The notes below the pieces were generated by a model. It did no database searches. It had not been told where the DNA came from and saw only the letters and a list, made by a program, of their open reading frames with translations. The position numbers were made by a program, and so were the translations under genes. Positions 8,722-17,173 of a stretch of 37,527 nt of DNA are shown here, one piece after another (positions within the stretch are counted from its first letter, which is position 1; each line of letters begins with the position of its first letter). The stretch comes from Gemmatimonadota bacterium (GTDB taxonomy: Bacteria > Gemmatimonadota > Gemmatimonadetes > Palauibacterales > Palauibacteraceae): the NCBI GenBank assembly GCA_022360695.1, contig JAKSCH010000050.1, positions 1-37,527 of the forward strand, read 5' to 3'.

Positions 8722-10485
8722 ATGAACAGGACAAATTTGGTAATACGTGCGCTCGACGAGCTACGGAAGCCGCTCAGGGACGAGCGGGGCGGTGCGATCA
8801 TCATGGCGATTCTCGTCTCGATGGTCGTACTCGGAGCGGGCGCCCTCGCCCTGACCGTGTCGCGAAACGACATGAGGATCACGGCGAATCACAACCGTGG
8901 CGTGCTCGCCAAGTACCATGCGGAATCACAACTCCAGCGCTCGATCGGTCTCCAGAACGATCTGACGCAATCGCCGCGCTGGCTTCGCGATGGCGCGAAC
9001 TACGCGTACCGGGCTACAGGCGTCGGAGACACGTCCCGAACGGTTCCACAAACCGCCAACGCACCGTTCGCGGGTGGAACCGCATCCGATGGGACGGTCG
9101 AGATCCGTGTGATCGACAAGGATCCGGTCACCGAGACGGCGCCGTACACGATCCAGGCGCGGTCACAGCTCGCGGACGGTAGCTCGGCCACGTATCAAGC
9201 CGTGGTGGACGTCCTGAGTCTCTTGGATTTCGCCGTGTTCTCGGATAGCGACATCAACGTCGGTGGAAATATCACCATCTCGGGTCGCATGTACGCCGGC
9301 GATGACATCACGCTATGGGGGACGAACGCGAACTTCCTCCAGCGCGTCGAATACGTGGACCAGCTCAATAATCCGTGGAACGGGACCTTCTTCCAGGGGA
9401 GCGAGCAGGTCGAGCCACTGCCGTCGATCTCCGCGTTGACGAACCTCGACTTCTTCGAGAACGCCTCGAAGAACGCCGGGGTATGTACGTCCGGCATCGG
9501 GATCTACATCGGCGACGACAACCCGGTCGCCGCGGCGCAGACGGCCGCGCTTTTCACCGCCTACGAGGGGAGCAGCCCGGCGAACAGCGCGAGCTGGGGC
9601 GCGAACCAGGCCGCTTGCCGCACCGGCACGCCGTGCTACGCGCTCGACATGACGTTGTTCGACTTCTCGGCCACGCCGATCACGTATGGTGGCAACGTCG
9701 TCGTCGACTTCAGCGGCAACCCGATCACCAACTTCAACGGGGTGATCTGGGCGGATGACGAGATCCACGTCTGGGGGCACCTCGGTGGACGCTCGATCGA
9801 GGAGAACACCGTCACCGACACCGAGGGCTATATCAACCCGCCGTTCGCTTGGCCGAACGTCTACAGCAACAATCGCCTCGACCCGGGTGAGGATGGAAAC
9901 AACGGCGGCATCGTCAACGGGATATTGGACCCGGGCAATCGCGGTGCGAACCTCGGAATCTACACCGATTCTATGATGGTGATCGACCACAACATCTGGG
10001 CGGGGACCGACGTGAACGGCGAGCCCGTCCGAATGGCGTTGGTTGCCCGCCAAAACGTCCGTATCGACGCGTACTCCCCGCTGATCATGGTGGTCGAGGC
10101 CGCGACGCTGTCGGTGACCGCTCGTTGGGATCCGCAAGGATCGCACAGCGACCACCAGCCGAACCACTGGACGAACGTCAACGGCGATCAGCCGCCCAAC
10201 ACGTACCAGTGGGACCTCGACTACGACGGCGTCATCGAGACGAACAACGGGTACGGTTGGGCCGACCGCGACGAGACCGATGTGTACTGGGCTGCGGGTC
10301 TGCTCAACCTGGGGAACCTCGTCTCGGCCACGAACCCCGTCTCCGGGCACTGGGCGAGCATGGGTCACCCGCGATTCTACACGTACGACACGCAGCTCCA
10401 GACGGCCGAGATCCCGTGCTACCCGACGTTGCCCAACTACGGGATCGTACCGGGGTCCTTCACCGAAGTGCTGAACGCCCCGTGA
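8722..10485 (+). CDS. Large PilX-like pilus protein (587 aa) with extended C-terminal domain
   Basis: N-terminus RDERGGAIIMAILVSMVVLGAGALALTVSRNDMRITANHNRGVLAKYHAES resembles PilX_N; follows FimT/PilV/PilW-like genes; long Gly/Asn/Asp-rich C-terminal region. Confidence 0.75.
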   Translation: MNRTNLVIRALDELRKPLRDERGGAIIMAILVSMVVLGAGALALTVSRNDMRITANHNRGVLAKYHAESQLQRSIGLQNDLTQSPRWLRDGANYAYRATGVGDTSRTVPQTANAPFAGGTASDGTVEIRVIDKDPVTETAPYTIQARSQLADGSSATYQAVVDVLSLLDFAVFSDSDINVGGNITISGRMYAGDDITLWGTNANFLQRVEYVDQLNNPWNGTFFQGSEQVEPLPSISALTNLDFFENASKNAGVCTSGIGIYIGDDNPVAAAQTAALFTAYEGSSPANSASWGANQAACRTGTPCYALDMTLFDFSATPITYGGNVVVDFSGNPITNFNGVIWADDEIHVWGHLGGRSIEENTVTDTEGYINPPFAWPNVYSNNRLDPGEDGNNGGIVNGILDPGNRGANLGIYTDSMMVIDHNIWAGTDVNGEPVRMALVARQNVRIDAYSPLIMVVEAATLSVTARWDPQGSHSDHQPNHWTNVNGDQPPNTYQWDLDYDGVIETNNGYGWADRDETDVYWAAGLLNLGNLVSATNPVSGHWASMGHPRFYTYDTQLQTAEIPCYPTLPNYGIVPGSFTEVLNAP

Positions 10486-10835
10486 TGGACGCGGACGACG
10501 TCCAGCTCGATCCCGTCGCCGAGACGCCGGTTCGCGATGAGTCGCCCCTTCTGAAAGGGGCGATCATCGCGTCTCTGTTGGCCTTCGTGGCGATCATCTG
10601 GTTCGCGCCCCGCGGAGGCGACGCGAGCCCGCCGCCGGGCTCGCTCGCTGATCCGCACGGAGCACCCGCCGACCCGGCGTCGGATACGGCGTACTCGGGA
10701 TACAGAGGGCCCGGCCCTCGCTTCGCCGAGCCACGGACGCCGCCTCTGAGCCCATACGAGGAAGCCCAGCGGTGGGCGGAAGGTGAGGAGGATGAGACGC
10801 CTCCGACGGACGCCGAGGCGCCGCCGACCCTCTGA
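10485..10835 (+). CDS. Small single-pass membrane protein, Pro/Glu-rich, unknown function
   Basis: TGATG overlap with the upstream CDS; one TM segment (LLKGAIIASLLAFVAIIWFAP). Confidence 0.6.
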   Translation: MDADDVQLDPVAETPVRDESPLLKGAIIASLLAFVAIIWFAPRGGDASPPPGSLADPHGAPADPASDTAYSGYRGPGPRFAEPRTPPLSPYEEAQRWAEGEEDETPPTDAEAPPTL

Positions 10836-10887
10836 TCTCCATACGCCACGCCCTCGTCGTTTGCCTGGCGTCGGCGGGGCGGTGTAT

Positions 10888-11054
10888 CTAGTGGGGTGCA
10901 TCAAACGTCCCTTGCCATTCGAGCGGCGATGCATCCCGCTCGCCGGCGTTGCTCGATCTCGACGTAGCTATGGCTACGCCTTCGTTCTCGCGCCTTGGCG
11001 AGCGGGCGCCTCTCCACTCTCGGTGGTCAAGGGACGTTTGATGTACCACACTAG
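10888..11054. repeat. Palindromic repeat element with 27-bp terminal inverted repeats
   Basis: CTAGTGgGGTgCATCAAACGTCCCTTG (10888-10914) against CAAGGGACGTTTGATGtACCaCACTAG (11028-11054), 25/27 complementary; inner IR CCCGCTCGCC/GGCGAGCGGG (10935-10944/10997-11006); apical hairpin CGTAGC-TATG-GCTACG (10963-10978). Confidence 0.9.
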
Positions 11055-11060
11055 GTGGGC

Positions 11061-11495
11061 ATGACCGGGCCCATCCCCGACCTTTCGGGCACCCTGCAGG
11101 AGCGCCTGCCCGTCCTCGAGACGCGGCTCGGTCGACCGGTAGCCGATCGGACGTCGGGCGCGGATCGGTGGATCCTGTACGAGGGGGACGGTTGGTCGCT
11201 GCGGCTACGCGCCCGCGCTTCGCGAGAAGGGGAAGACGCACGCGTCCGCTCGTGGACCGTGACCTTTGACGAGGGGTTCGAAACGCTCTCTCAGGCGTGT
11301 ACCGCGCTCGGTCTTCCCGCCGTCGTGGCGGAAGAGGTGGCCCGAGGGGATCACGCGTCGCTGCGGGCGCCGCTCTCGAGCGACGCCCGTGGGGCCGTCT
11401 GCTCGTTGACCGCCCTACGACGGGACGGACGGGTTCGATCGGTGACGGTCTTCGACGAGGCACCCGACTGGGGGCCCGAGGACACGAGCTCATGA
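11061..11495 (+). CDS. Hypothetical protein upstream of and overlapping pilS
   Basis: ATG at 11061 directly after the palindromic repeat; ATGA overlap with the next CDS at 11492-11495. Confidence 0.6.
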   Translation: MTGPIPDLSGTLQERLPVLETRLGRPVADRTSGADRWILYEGDGWSLRLRARASREGEDARVRSWTVTFDEGFETLSQACTALGLPAVVAEEVARGDHASLRAPLSSDARGAVCSLTALRRDGRVRSVTVFDEAPDWGPEDTSS

Positions 11496-13297
11496 CGTCG
11501 GAAGACCTTCGCGACGGGGGCGCCCGCACAGAGCCGCAGCGGGTTCTCTATTGGATCTACGCGAGCCGACTCACCGTCGCGGCGTCGATCTACGGCGTGG
11601 CGCTGTTCGTCGGCGAGGAGCCGCTGTTGCCAGGCGTGCTTTCGGCCTTCGACGTGCGCCCGCTCGCGCTCACGATGCTCCTCATCATCGTCCTGCTCAC
11701 CGCCCTCTCGTATTGGTGGAGCCATCGCCAACGGGTTCGGGCGTCGCCGCGGTTCTTCTACGCCCAGGCCACGCTCGACGTGTTGCTGGTGAGCGGAATC
11801 ATCGTATTGACGGGTGGAAGCGAGAGCGTCCTCCCACCGCTCCTGTACATCGCGCTCGTCTCGGGCTATGCGCTGATCCTGACCGTGTCGGCGGGGGTGC
11901 TGATCGCCGTGCTCACCGGCGCGTGCTACCTCGGTGTCGTCGCCCTCGCGTACCCGGATCAGTTCGGGCTCGGCGTCCTCCTCCAGACCGGGATCTTCAC
12001 GGTCGTGGCCCTCGTCAGCGGGTTCGTCGGCGGCCGCCTTCGTCAGGTCGACGATCGGTTGAGCAGTCTGGAAGGCGAGCTCCACCGCCTCCGGTTCGGT
12101 ACGTCCGACATCCTGCGGACGATCGAAGCCGCGGTCATCACGGTCGACGAGGAGCAGCGCGTGGTCTATCTGAACCCCGCCGCGGGGAGCCTGTTCGATC
12201 TCAACGCGGACGAGTGGATCGGCAAACCGGTCGACGACGCCTTCGGAGAGCGCGCTCCCGGGATCCTCGACTCGTTGCGAGATACGCTGGAGCTGCGAGA
12301 GCCGGTGCGAGCGCGCGACATCGAAGTCGATTCGCCGGAGCACGGAACGATTCCGTTCTCGGTGTCTTCCGCGCTGCTTCAGCGCGAGGGAGCCCCGACG
12401 CTGGCGACCATCGTGCTCCAGGACCTTCGCATGGCGCGGCAGCTCGAGGAGCTCCATCTCCGAGCCACACGGCTCGGCGTGGTCGCCGAGTTGTCCGCCT
12501 CGCTGGCGCACGAGATCAAGAACCCGCTGGCGTCCATCCGTAGCGCGATCGAGCAGATCGCGGATCCGTCCGCCGATGCCGGAGATCGGCGCACCCTATC
12601 GCAGCTCGTGGTGCGCGAGACCGATCGCTTGTCGCGACTGCTCGGGGAGTTCAACGACTTCGCGCGGGTCGACGTAGCCGAACGCAAACCGATCGATCTC
12701 GACCAGTTGATCCGCGACGCGGTGGCGATGGTGGCACAAAGCCCGGAAGCACGCGACCGCGCGACGTTCGATATCGAGGTGGCTTCCGGGCTTGACGATC
12801 TCTGGGGAGATCCGGACCTTGTCCACAGGACGCTGGCGAACCTGTTGCTCAACGCGGTTCAGGTCAGCGATCCGAACGGAACCGTCACCGTCCGCGTGAT
12901 CGCGGATGCGCTGCGCTCGGGGTACACGCCGGCAGGCATGAGCTCGGGCGTGCCGGTGCGGGTTCGGGTCATCGACGACGGGCCGGGGATCGACCCCGAG
13001 GACGTCGCGCGTGTGTTCGACCCGTTCTATACGCGACGGCAAGGGGGGAGTGGGATGGGGTTGGCGATTGCGCATCGCGCCGTTCAGGCACACGGCGGAG
13101 CTCTGCTGGTGAGCTCGACGCCGGGTCAGGGTGCCACCTTCGCGATGATCCTACCCCGCCGCGAGCCTTCTGCTCGGCAGGCGTTCGACGAGCTGGCCGG
13201 GGACGAGCCTCTATCCGATCGGCTCGGCCTCACGGATTCGGAACGAACTTCGGAGGCATCCGCCACCCTCGACGGGTTCGCGGATCGACTGGGATGA
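11492..13297 (+). CDS. pilS: Sensor histidine kinase PilS-like (multi-TM, PAS, HisKA, HATPase)
   Basis: N-terminal TM array, PAS region, H-box ELSASLAHEIKNPLASIRSAIEQI, N/G boxes (NLLLNAVQVS, DDGPGID, GGSGMGLAIAHRAVQAHGG); next to pilR. Confidence 0.88.
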   Translation: MTSEDLRDGGARTEPQRVLYWIYASRLTVAASIYGVALFVGEEPLLPGVLSAFDVRPLALTMLLIIVLLTALSYWWSHRQRVRASPRFFYAQATLDVLLVSGIIVLTGGSESVLPPLLYIALVSGYALILTVSAGVLIAVLTGACYLGVVALAYPDQFGLGVLLQTGIFTVVALVSGFVGGRLRQVDDRLSSLEGELHRLRFGTSDILRTIEAAVITVDEEQRVVYLNPAAGSLFDLNADEWIGKPVDDAFGERAPGILDSLRDTLELREPVRARDIEVDSPEHGTIPFSVSSALLQREGAPTLATIVLQDLRMARQLEELHLRATRLGVVAELSASLAHEIKNPLASIRSAIEQIADPSADAGDRRTLSQLVVRETDRLSRLLGEFNDFARVDVAERKPIDLDQLIRDAVAMVAQSPEARDRATFDIEVASGLDDLWGDPDLVHRTLANLLLNAVQVSDPNGTVTVRVIADALRSGYTPAGMSSGVPVRVRVIDDGPGIDPEDVARVFDPFYTRRQGGSGMGLAIAHRAVQAHGGALLVSSTPGQGATFAMILPRREPSARQAFDELAGDEPLSDRLGLTDSERTSEASATLDGFADRLG

Positions 13298-13351
13298 CGA
13301 CAGCCGCGCGCGTCGGCGGACGCGCTGCGCGCTAGGGGGAGGAGTGGATTC

Positions 13352-14719
13352 ATGAGCGACCGGCCCAAAGTCCTGCTCATCGACGACGAGCAGAGCATCA
13401 TCGAAACATTGAGCATTCTCCTCAAGAAAGAGGGATTCGAAGTGCTGTCGGCTCTTTCAGGCACCGAGGGGCTCGAGCGCTTCGGAGAGACGCAGCCCGA
13501 CCTGGTGCTCACCGACGTTCGCATGCCCAAGGTCAGCGGTGTCGATGTGCTGGAAGCGATCCGTGAGCGAGACCCGACGACACCGGTCGTCTTGATGACG
13601 GCGCAGGCCTCGCTGCAATCGGCGATCCAAGCCGTGAACCTCGGCGCGACACACTACGTCCAGAAGCCGTTCTCGAACGACGAGCTCGTCACGATCCTTC
13701 GCCGCTCCCTCGACATCGGGCGGGTCGAGCGAGAGAACGTGAAGCTCAAGAAGGAAATTCGAAAAACACGCTCGCGAGAGATGGTCAGCCCGATCGGCGC
13801 GAGCCCCGAGTTCCGAAAAGCGCTCGAGCTGGCGGAGTCGGTCGCGAGCAGCGACTCGACGATTCTGATCCGCGGCGCGAGCGGATCCGGCAAGGAAGTC
13901 TTCGCTCGCTACATTCACGAGCTTTCCGAGCGTTCCGATCAACACTTCCTCTCGCTCAACTGCGCGGCGCTTCCCGAGGGGCTCCTCGAGTCCGAGCTGT
14001 TCGGTCACGTGAAGGGGTCGTTCACGGGTGCCGTTCGCGACAAGGAAGGCCTGTTCGTCGCGGCGTCGGGCGGCAGCTTCTTCCTGGACGAAGTGGGCGA
14101 GATGGTGCCGTCGACACAGGTGAAGCTTCTGCGCGTCCTCCAGCAGCGCGAGGTGATCCCGGTCGGCTCGACGAAGCCCGTGCAGGTCGACGTGCGACTG
14201 ATCGCCGCGACGAACCGCGACCTCGAGCGCGATATCGAACAAGGACGATTCCGGAGCGACCTCTACTACCGCTTGAACGTGATCTCGGTCGAGCTCCCTC
14301 CGCTTCGCGCACGGCTCGATGATATCCCGTTGCTAGCCGAGCACTTCTTGAAGCGGGAAGCGGAGCGAGTGGGGGAGAAGCCGCGCAAGCTCTCGGACGA
14401 GGTCATCAAGATTCTCCAGGAGTACCAGTGGCCGGGAAACGTCCGCGAGCTCGAGAACGTGATCGAGCGAGCGCTCGTCCTGGGTAACGGACCGACGATT
14501 CGCGAGGACGCGTTGCCGCCTCGGCTGAGGGAACAGCCGGTACAGCCTCTGATCCAGGATGCACCCCCGGCGAACCCGACGTTGGAGGTCATCGAACGCG
14601 CGTATATCGAGCACGTCTTGCGAGCCGAGAACAGCAACAAGAGTCGAGCGGCCGAGGTGCTCGGAATCGATCCGAGCACGCTATATCGCAAGATCAAGAG
14701 GTATCAACTGGACATCTGA
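13352..14719 (+). CDS. pilR: Sigma-54-dependent response regulator PilR-like (REC-AAA+-HTH)
   Basis: Receiver LLIDDEQS..LVLTDVRMPK..QKPFS; AAA+ ESELFGHVKGSFTGAVRDKEG; Fis-type HTH NKSRAAEVLGIDPSTLYRKIKRYQL. Confidence 0.92.
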   Translation: MSDRPKVLLIDDEQSIIETLSILLKKEGFEVLSALSGTEGLERFGETQPDLVLTDVRMPKVSGVDVLEAIRERDPTTPVVLMTAQASLQSAIQAVNLGATHYVQKPFSNDELVTILRRSLDIGRVERENVKLKKEIRKTRSREMVSPIGASPEFRKALELAESVASSDSTILIRGASGSGKEVFARYIHELSERSDQHFLSLNCAALPEGLLESELFGHVKGSFTGAVRDKEGLFVAASGGSFFLDEVGEMVPSTQVKLLRVLQQREVIPVGSTKPVQVDVRLIAATNRDLERDIEQGRFRSDLYYRLNVISVELPPLRARLDDIPLLAEHFLKREAERVGEKPRKLSDEVIKILQEYQWPGNVRELENVIERALVLGNGPTIREDALPPRLREQPVQPLIQDAPPANPTLEVIERAYIEHVLRAENSNKSRAAEVLGIDPSTLYRKIKRYQLDI

Positions 14720-14883
14720 AAGGGCCAGAAGGCCCCGTAACACGGGGCGATTCGGGCCTTGGCAGACGCGAAGTCGGGTCGTGCATCCTGCAAGGTGAGC
14801 GAAAGGCCACCGGGGGCCGGAAGGGCTCCCATCTCCACCCCAATCTCCCGCTTTCAAAGCACTTAACCCTGGACGGTCGGTAA

Positions 14884-14899
14884 GGGCACAGGGCCTGCC
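14884..14899 (+). promoter_or_regulatory. Candidate sigma-54 (-24/-12) promoter of pilA
   Basis: GGGCACAGGGCCTGCC against TGGCACGN4TTGCW: invariant GG and GC kept at correct spacing; about 100 nt before the pilA ATG, adjacent to pilSR. Confidence 0.5.
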
Positions 14900-14997
14900 C
14901 AACCAGCCCCGTGCGTGAGGCGGAGTCCACCAAATCGGCGGCTCCGATGCTCGGAAAGATCGCCCCGGGTATCAACCAATTGTAAAGCGAGGGACAG

Positions 14998-15408
14998 ATG
15001 CGCAACGAGAAAGGTTTCACGCTGATCGAGCTGCTGATTGTCGTCGTGATCATCGGCATTCTTGCCGCGATCGCGATTCCGCAGTTCGCGAGCACGAAGG
15101 AGAAGGCGTTCGACGCCGGCGCGAAGAGCGATCTTCGTAATCTGATGACGGCCGAAGAGGCCTACTTCTCCGATTTCCAGGCCTACACCGCCAGCTCGGT
15201 TTCGGGCGGTGGCACGGCGGACTTGGATGGTGACGGTAACGCGGACTTCCAGGCTAGCCAGAGCATCTCGCTCACGGCGACCGCCTACACGGACGGTTAC
15301 CAGATTACGGCGCAGCACGCGAGCTCCAACAAGATGTGGTGCGTCAACTCGTCGGCTTCCGAGGCGTCGGGTGCCGTCGGTCAAATCGTCCAGGCAACGA
15401 GCTGCTGA
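14998..15408 (+). CDS. pilA: Major type IVa pilin PilA
   Basis: MRNEKGFTLIELLIVVVIIGILAAIAIPQFASTKEKAFDAGAKSDLRNLMTAEEAYFSDF; C-terminal Cys pair (MWCV...TSC); own terminator. Confidence 0.95.
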   Translation: MRNEKGFTLIELLIVVVIIGILAAIAIPQFASTKEKAFDAGAKSDLRNLMTAEEAYFSDFQAYTASSVSGGGTADLDGDGNADFQASQSISLTATAYTDGYQITAQHASSNKMWCVNSSASEASGAVGQIVQATSC

Positions 15409-15445
15409 GGACACTCGACCGAATAGAACAGCCTGCGAGGGCTGT

Positions 15446-15479
15446 AAAGGGCGCGGCGGAACCGCCGCGCCCTTTTTTT
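15446..15479 (+). terminator. Intrinsic terminator of pilA
   Basis: Perfect 14-bp stem AAAGGGCGCGGCGG-AA-CCGCCGCGCCCTTT followed by a T run. Confidence 0.95.
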
Positions 15480-15604
15480 GTCTCACCGACAGTCGTTTGG
15501 CCGCATAGCCGGGGAACGGTATCGTGCCCGCGAGGAGATCGAGGCGGTAGGCGCGACGGGCGGTAGGCGCGACGGATCGTCTCGCTCGGAAGGGGGTTCG
15601 GGAG

Positions 15605-17155
15605 GTGGAGAGGAGCAGGGTCGTCCAGCTCGTCCCGGTCGCGATCCTGATCGCGGTCGGTGCGGGGTATCTTTGGGAGATCGCGTCGCTCACGGGCGTC
15701 CCCATCGCCCGCGACGTGCAGATGTTCTTCGTCCCGCAGAAGCGGCTCCTGTGGGAGGCACTTCAGGCGCGGGAGATCCCCCTGTGGACGCCGTTCATCG
15801 GGACGGGCGCGCCGTTCCTGGCGAACATCCAGTCCGGCTTCTTCTATCCACCTCATTGGTTGTACGCCGTCCTCCCGTTCTACGTCGCCTTCGATCTACT
15901 GATCGTCTTCCACGTCGTGCTCGGCGGTCTGTTTGCGTTCGCCCTGTGCCGACGTCTCGGACGCGGGTTGGCCGGCAGCTACGTGGGCGCAGCCACCTGG
16001 ATGTTGGGAGGGTACTTCGCTTCCCTGCTCAATCTGCTCAACGCCCTGCAAGCAGGTGCGTGGGCCCCCGGGGTCGCGTGGGCGGCGCTCGGGACGATGC
16101 AGTCCGTCGCTACATCGGTCGATACATCGAAGGTGGGCGGACTCGGTTCTCCCCGCGGCTCGATCGCTGTCCTCGCAGGGGTCGTCGCCTGCGCCGCGCT
16201 CGCGGGTGAGCCTCAATCCGTGCTGCTCGCGATGGTCTGCGCGGCGATCACCGTCGTCACCTGGTCGATCCGCGAGCACCCGTCGCGAGGAACGCTTCTG
16301 CGGAGCATGGGAGCATACGGCGTCGCGGCGCTCGTCGTGCTCGGTCTCGTCATGGCGCAGGTTCTCCCGACGCTGGAGTTCCTCTCCGACTCCGGCCGAG
16401 GGAGCGGGCTCTCGCTCGAACGAGCCGCGGCCTTCGATATCAAGCCGGTTCGGCTCCTCTACATGTTCGTCCCGACCGATTTCCGGGACCCCGAGTACGA
16501 GTTCGGGCTGCGGTCGATCATCGGCAGCGGAGACCCCTGGCTGTTTTCCATCTACCTCGGGGCGTTGTTCCCGCTTCTCGCGGCCCTCGCGCTGCGTAGC
16601 GACCGAAAGCGCGAGGCTCGGGTTTGGCTCGCCGCCGCCGCCCTCGCGATCCTCGTCGGGCTCGGTGACTCCACGCCGGTCTTCCCTTGGTTGTTCGAGC
16701 ACGTGCCGGGGCTGTCCGCGTTCCGCTTCCCCGAGAAGTACTTCATGATCGCGGCGTTCGCCGCGATGCTCATCGCCGCGTTCGGGGCCGAAGAGGCGAC
16801 ATCCGCCCGCAGGCATCGTGGGGATCGATGGTGGGCGCTCGCGTACGTCGCCGTCCCGTTGGCCGTCCTGGGTTTCATCAACCTCCGCTACGACGCGGTC
16901 CGAGACTGGGCCCTGGCGTTCGGCAACACCAGGATGGCGGAGGACTACGCGTACGCGTTCGGCCTTTGGAGCCAGAACCTGGCGAAGCTGGCGGGCTTCG
17001 CCGCGCTCGCCGTGGGATTGGTTTGGATCTACCGAAAGGGGAGGATCCAGCGTCACTGGTTCGCCATCCTGCTCGGGGCGCTGGTGTCCGGGGATCTGGC
17101 GATCGCGGGCCGGCATCTCAACCCGGTGGTCGATGTCGAGTTCTACGAGACCTAG
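15605..17155 (+). CDS. YfhO-like multi-TM membrane protein, N-terminal part (ends at in-frame TAG 17153-17155)
   Basis: Many TM helices; ...RDVQMFFVPQKRLLWEALQAREIPLWTPFIGTGAPFLANIQSGFFYPPHWLY and AFRFPEKYFMIAAF are typical of YfhO/GT-C-like proteins; the same frame continues after the stop. Confidence 0.7.
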   Translation: MERSRVVQLVPVAILIAVGAGYLWEIASLTGVPIARDVQMFFVPQKRLLWEALQAREIPLWTPFIGTGAPFLANIQSGFFYPPHWLYAVLPFYVAFDLLIVFHVVLGGLFAFALCRRLGRGLAGSYVGAATWMLGGYFASLLNLLNALQAGAWAPGVAWAALGTMQSVATSVDTSKVGGLGSPRGSIAVLAGVVACAALAGEPQSVLLAMVCAAITVVTWSIREHPSRGTLLRSMGAYGVAALVVLGLVMAQVLPTLEFLSDSGRGSGLSLERAAAFDIKPVRLLYMFVPTDFRDPEYEFGLRSIIGSGDPWLFSIYLGALFPLLAALALRSDRKREARVWLAAAALAILVGLGDSTPVFPWLFEHVPGLSAFRFPEKYFMIAAFAAMLIAAFGAEEATSARRHRGDRWWALAYVAVPLAVLGFINLRYDAVRDWALAFGNTRMAEDYAYAFGLWSQNLAKLAGFAALAVGLVWIYRKGRIQRHWFAILLGALVSGDLAIAGRHLNPVVDVEFYET

Positions 17156-17173
17156 CCCGCCGTCTTTCGGCAC

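Noticed and set aside
17153-17155. Possibility that TAG is a recoded sense codon genome-wide
   Set aside because: Several clear genes in the window (pilC, pilM, pilQ, hslV, hslU, argF) terminate with TAG at the expected lengths.
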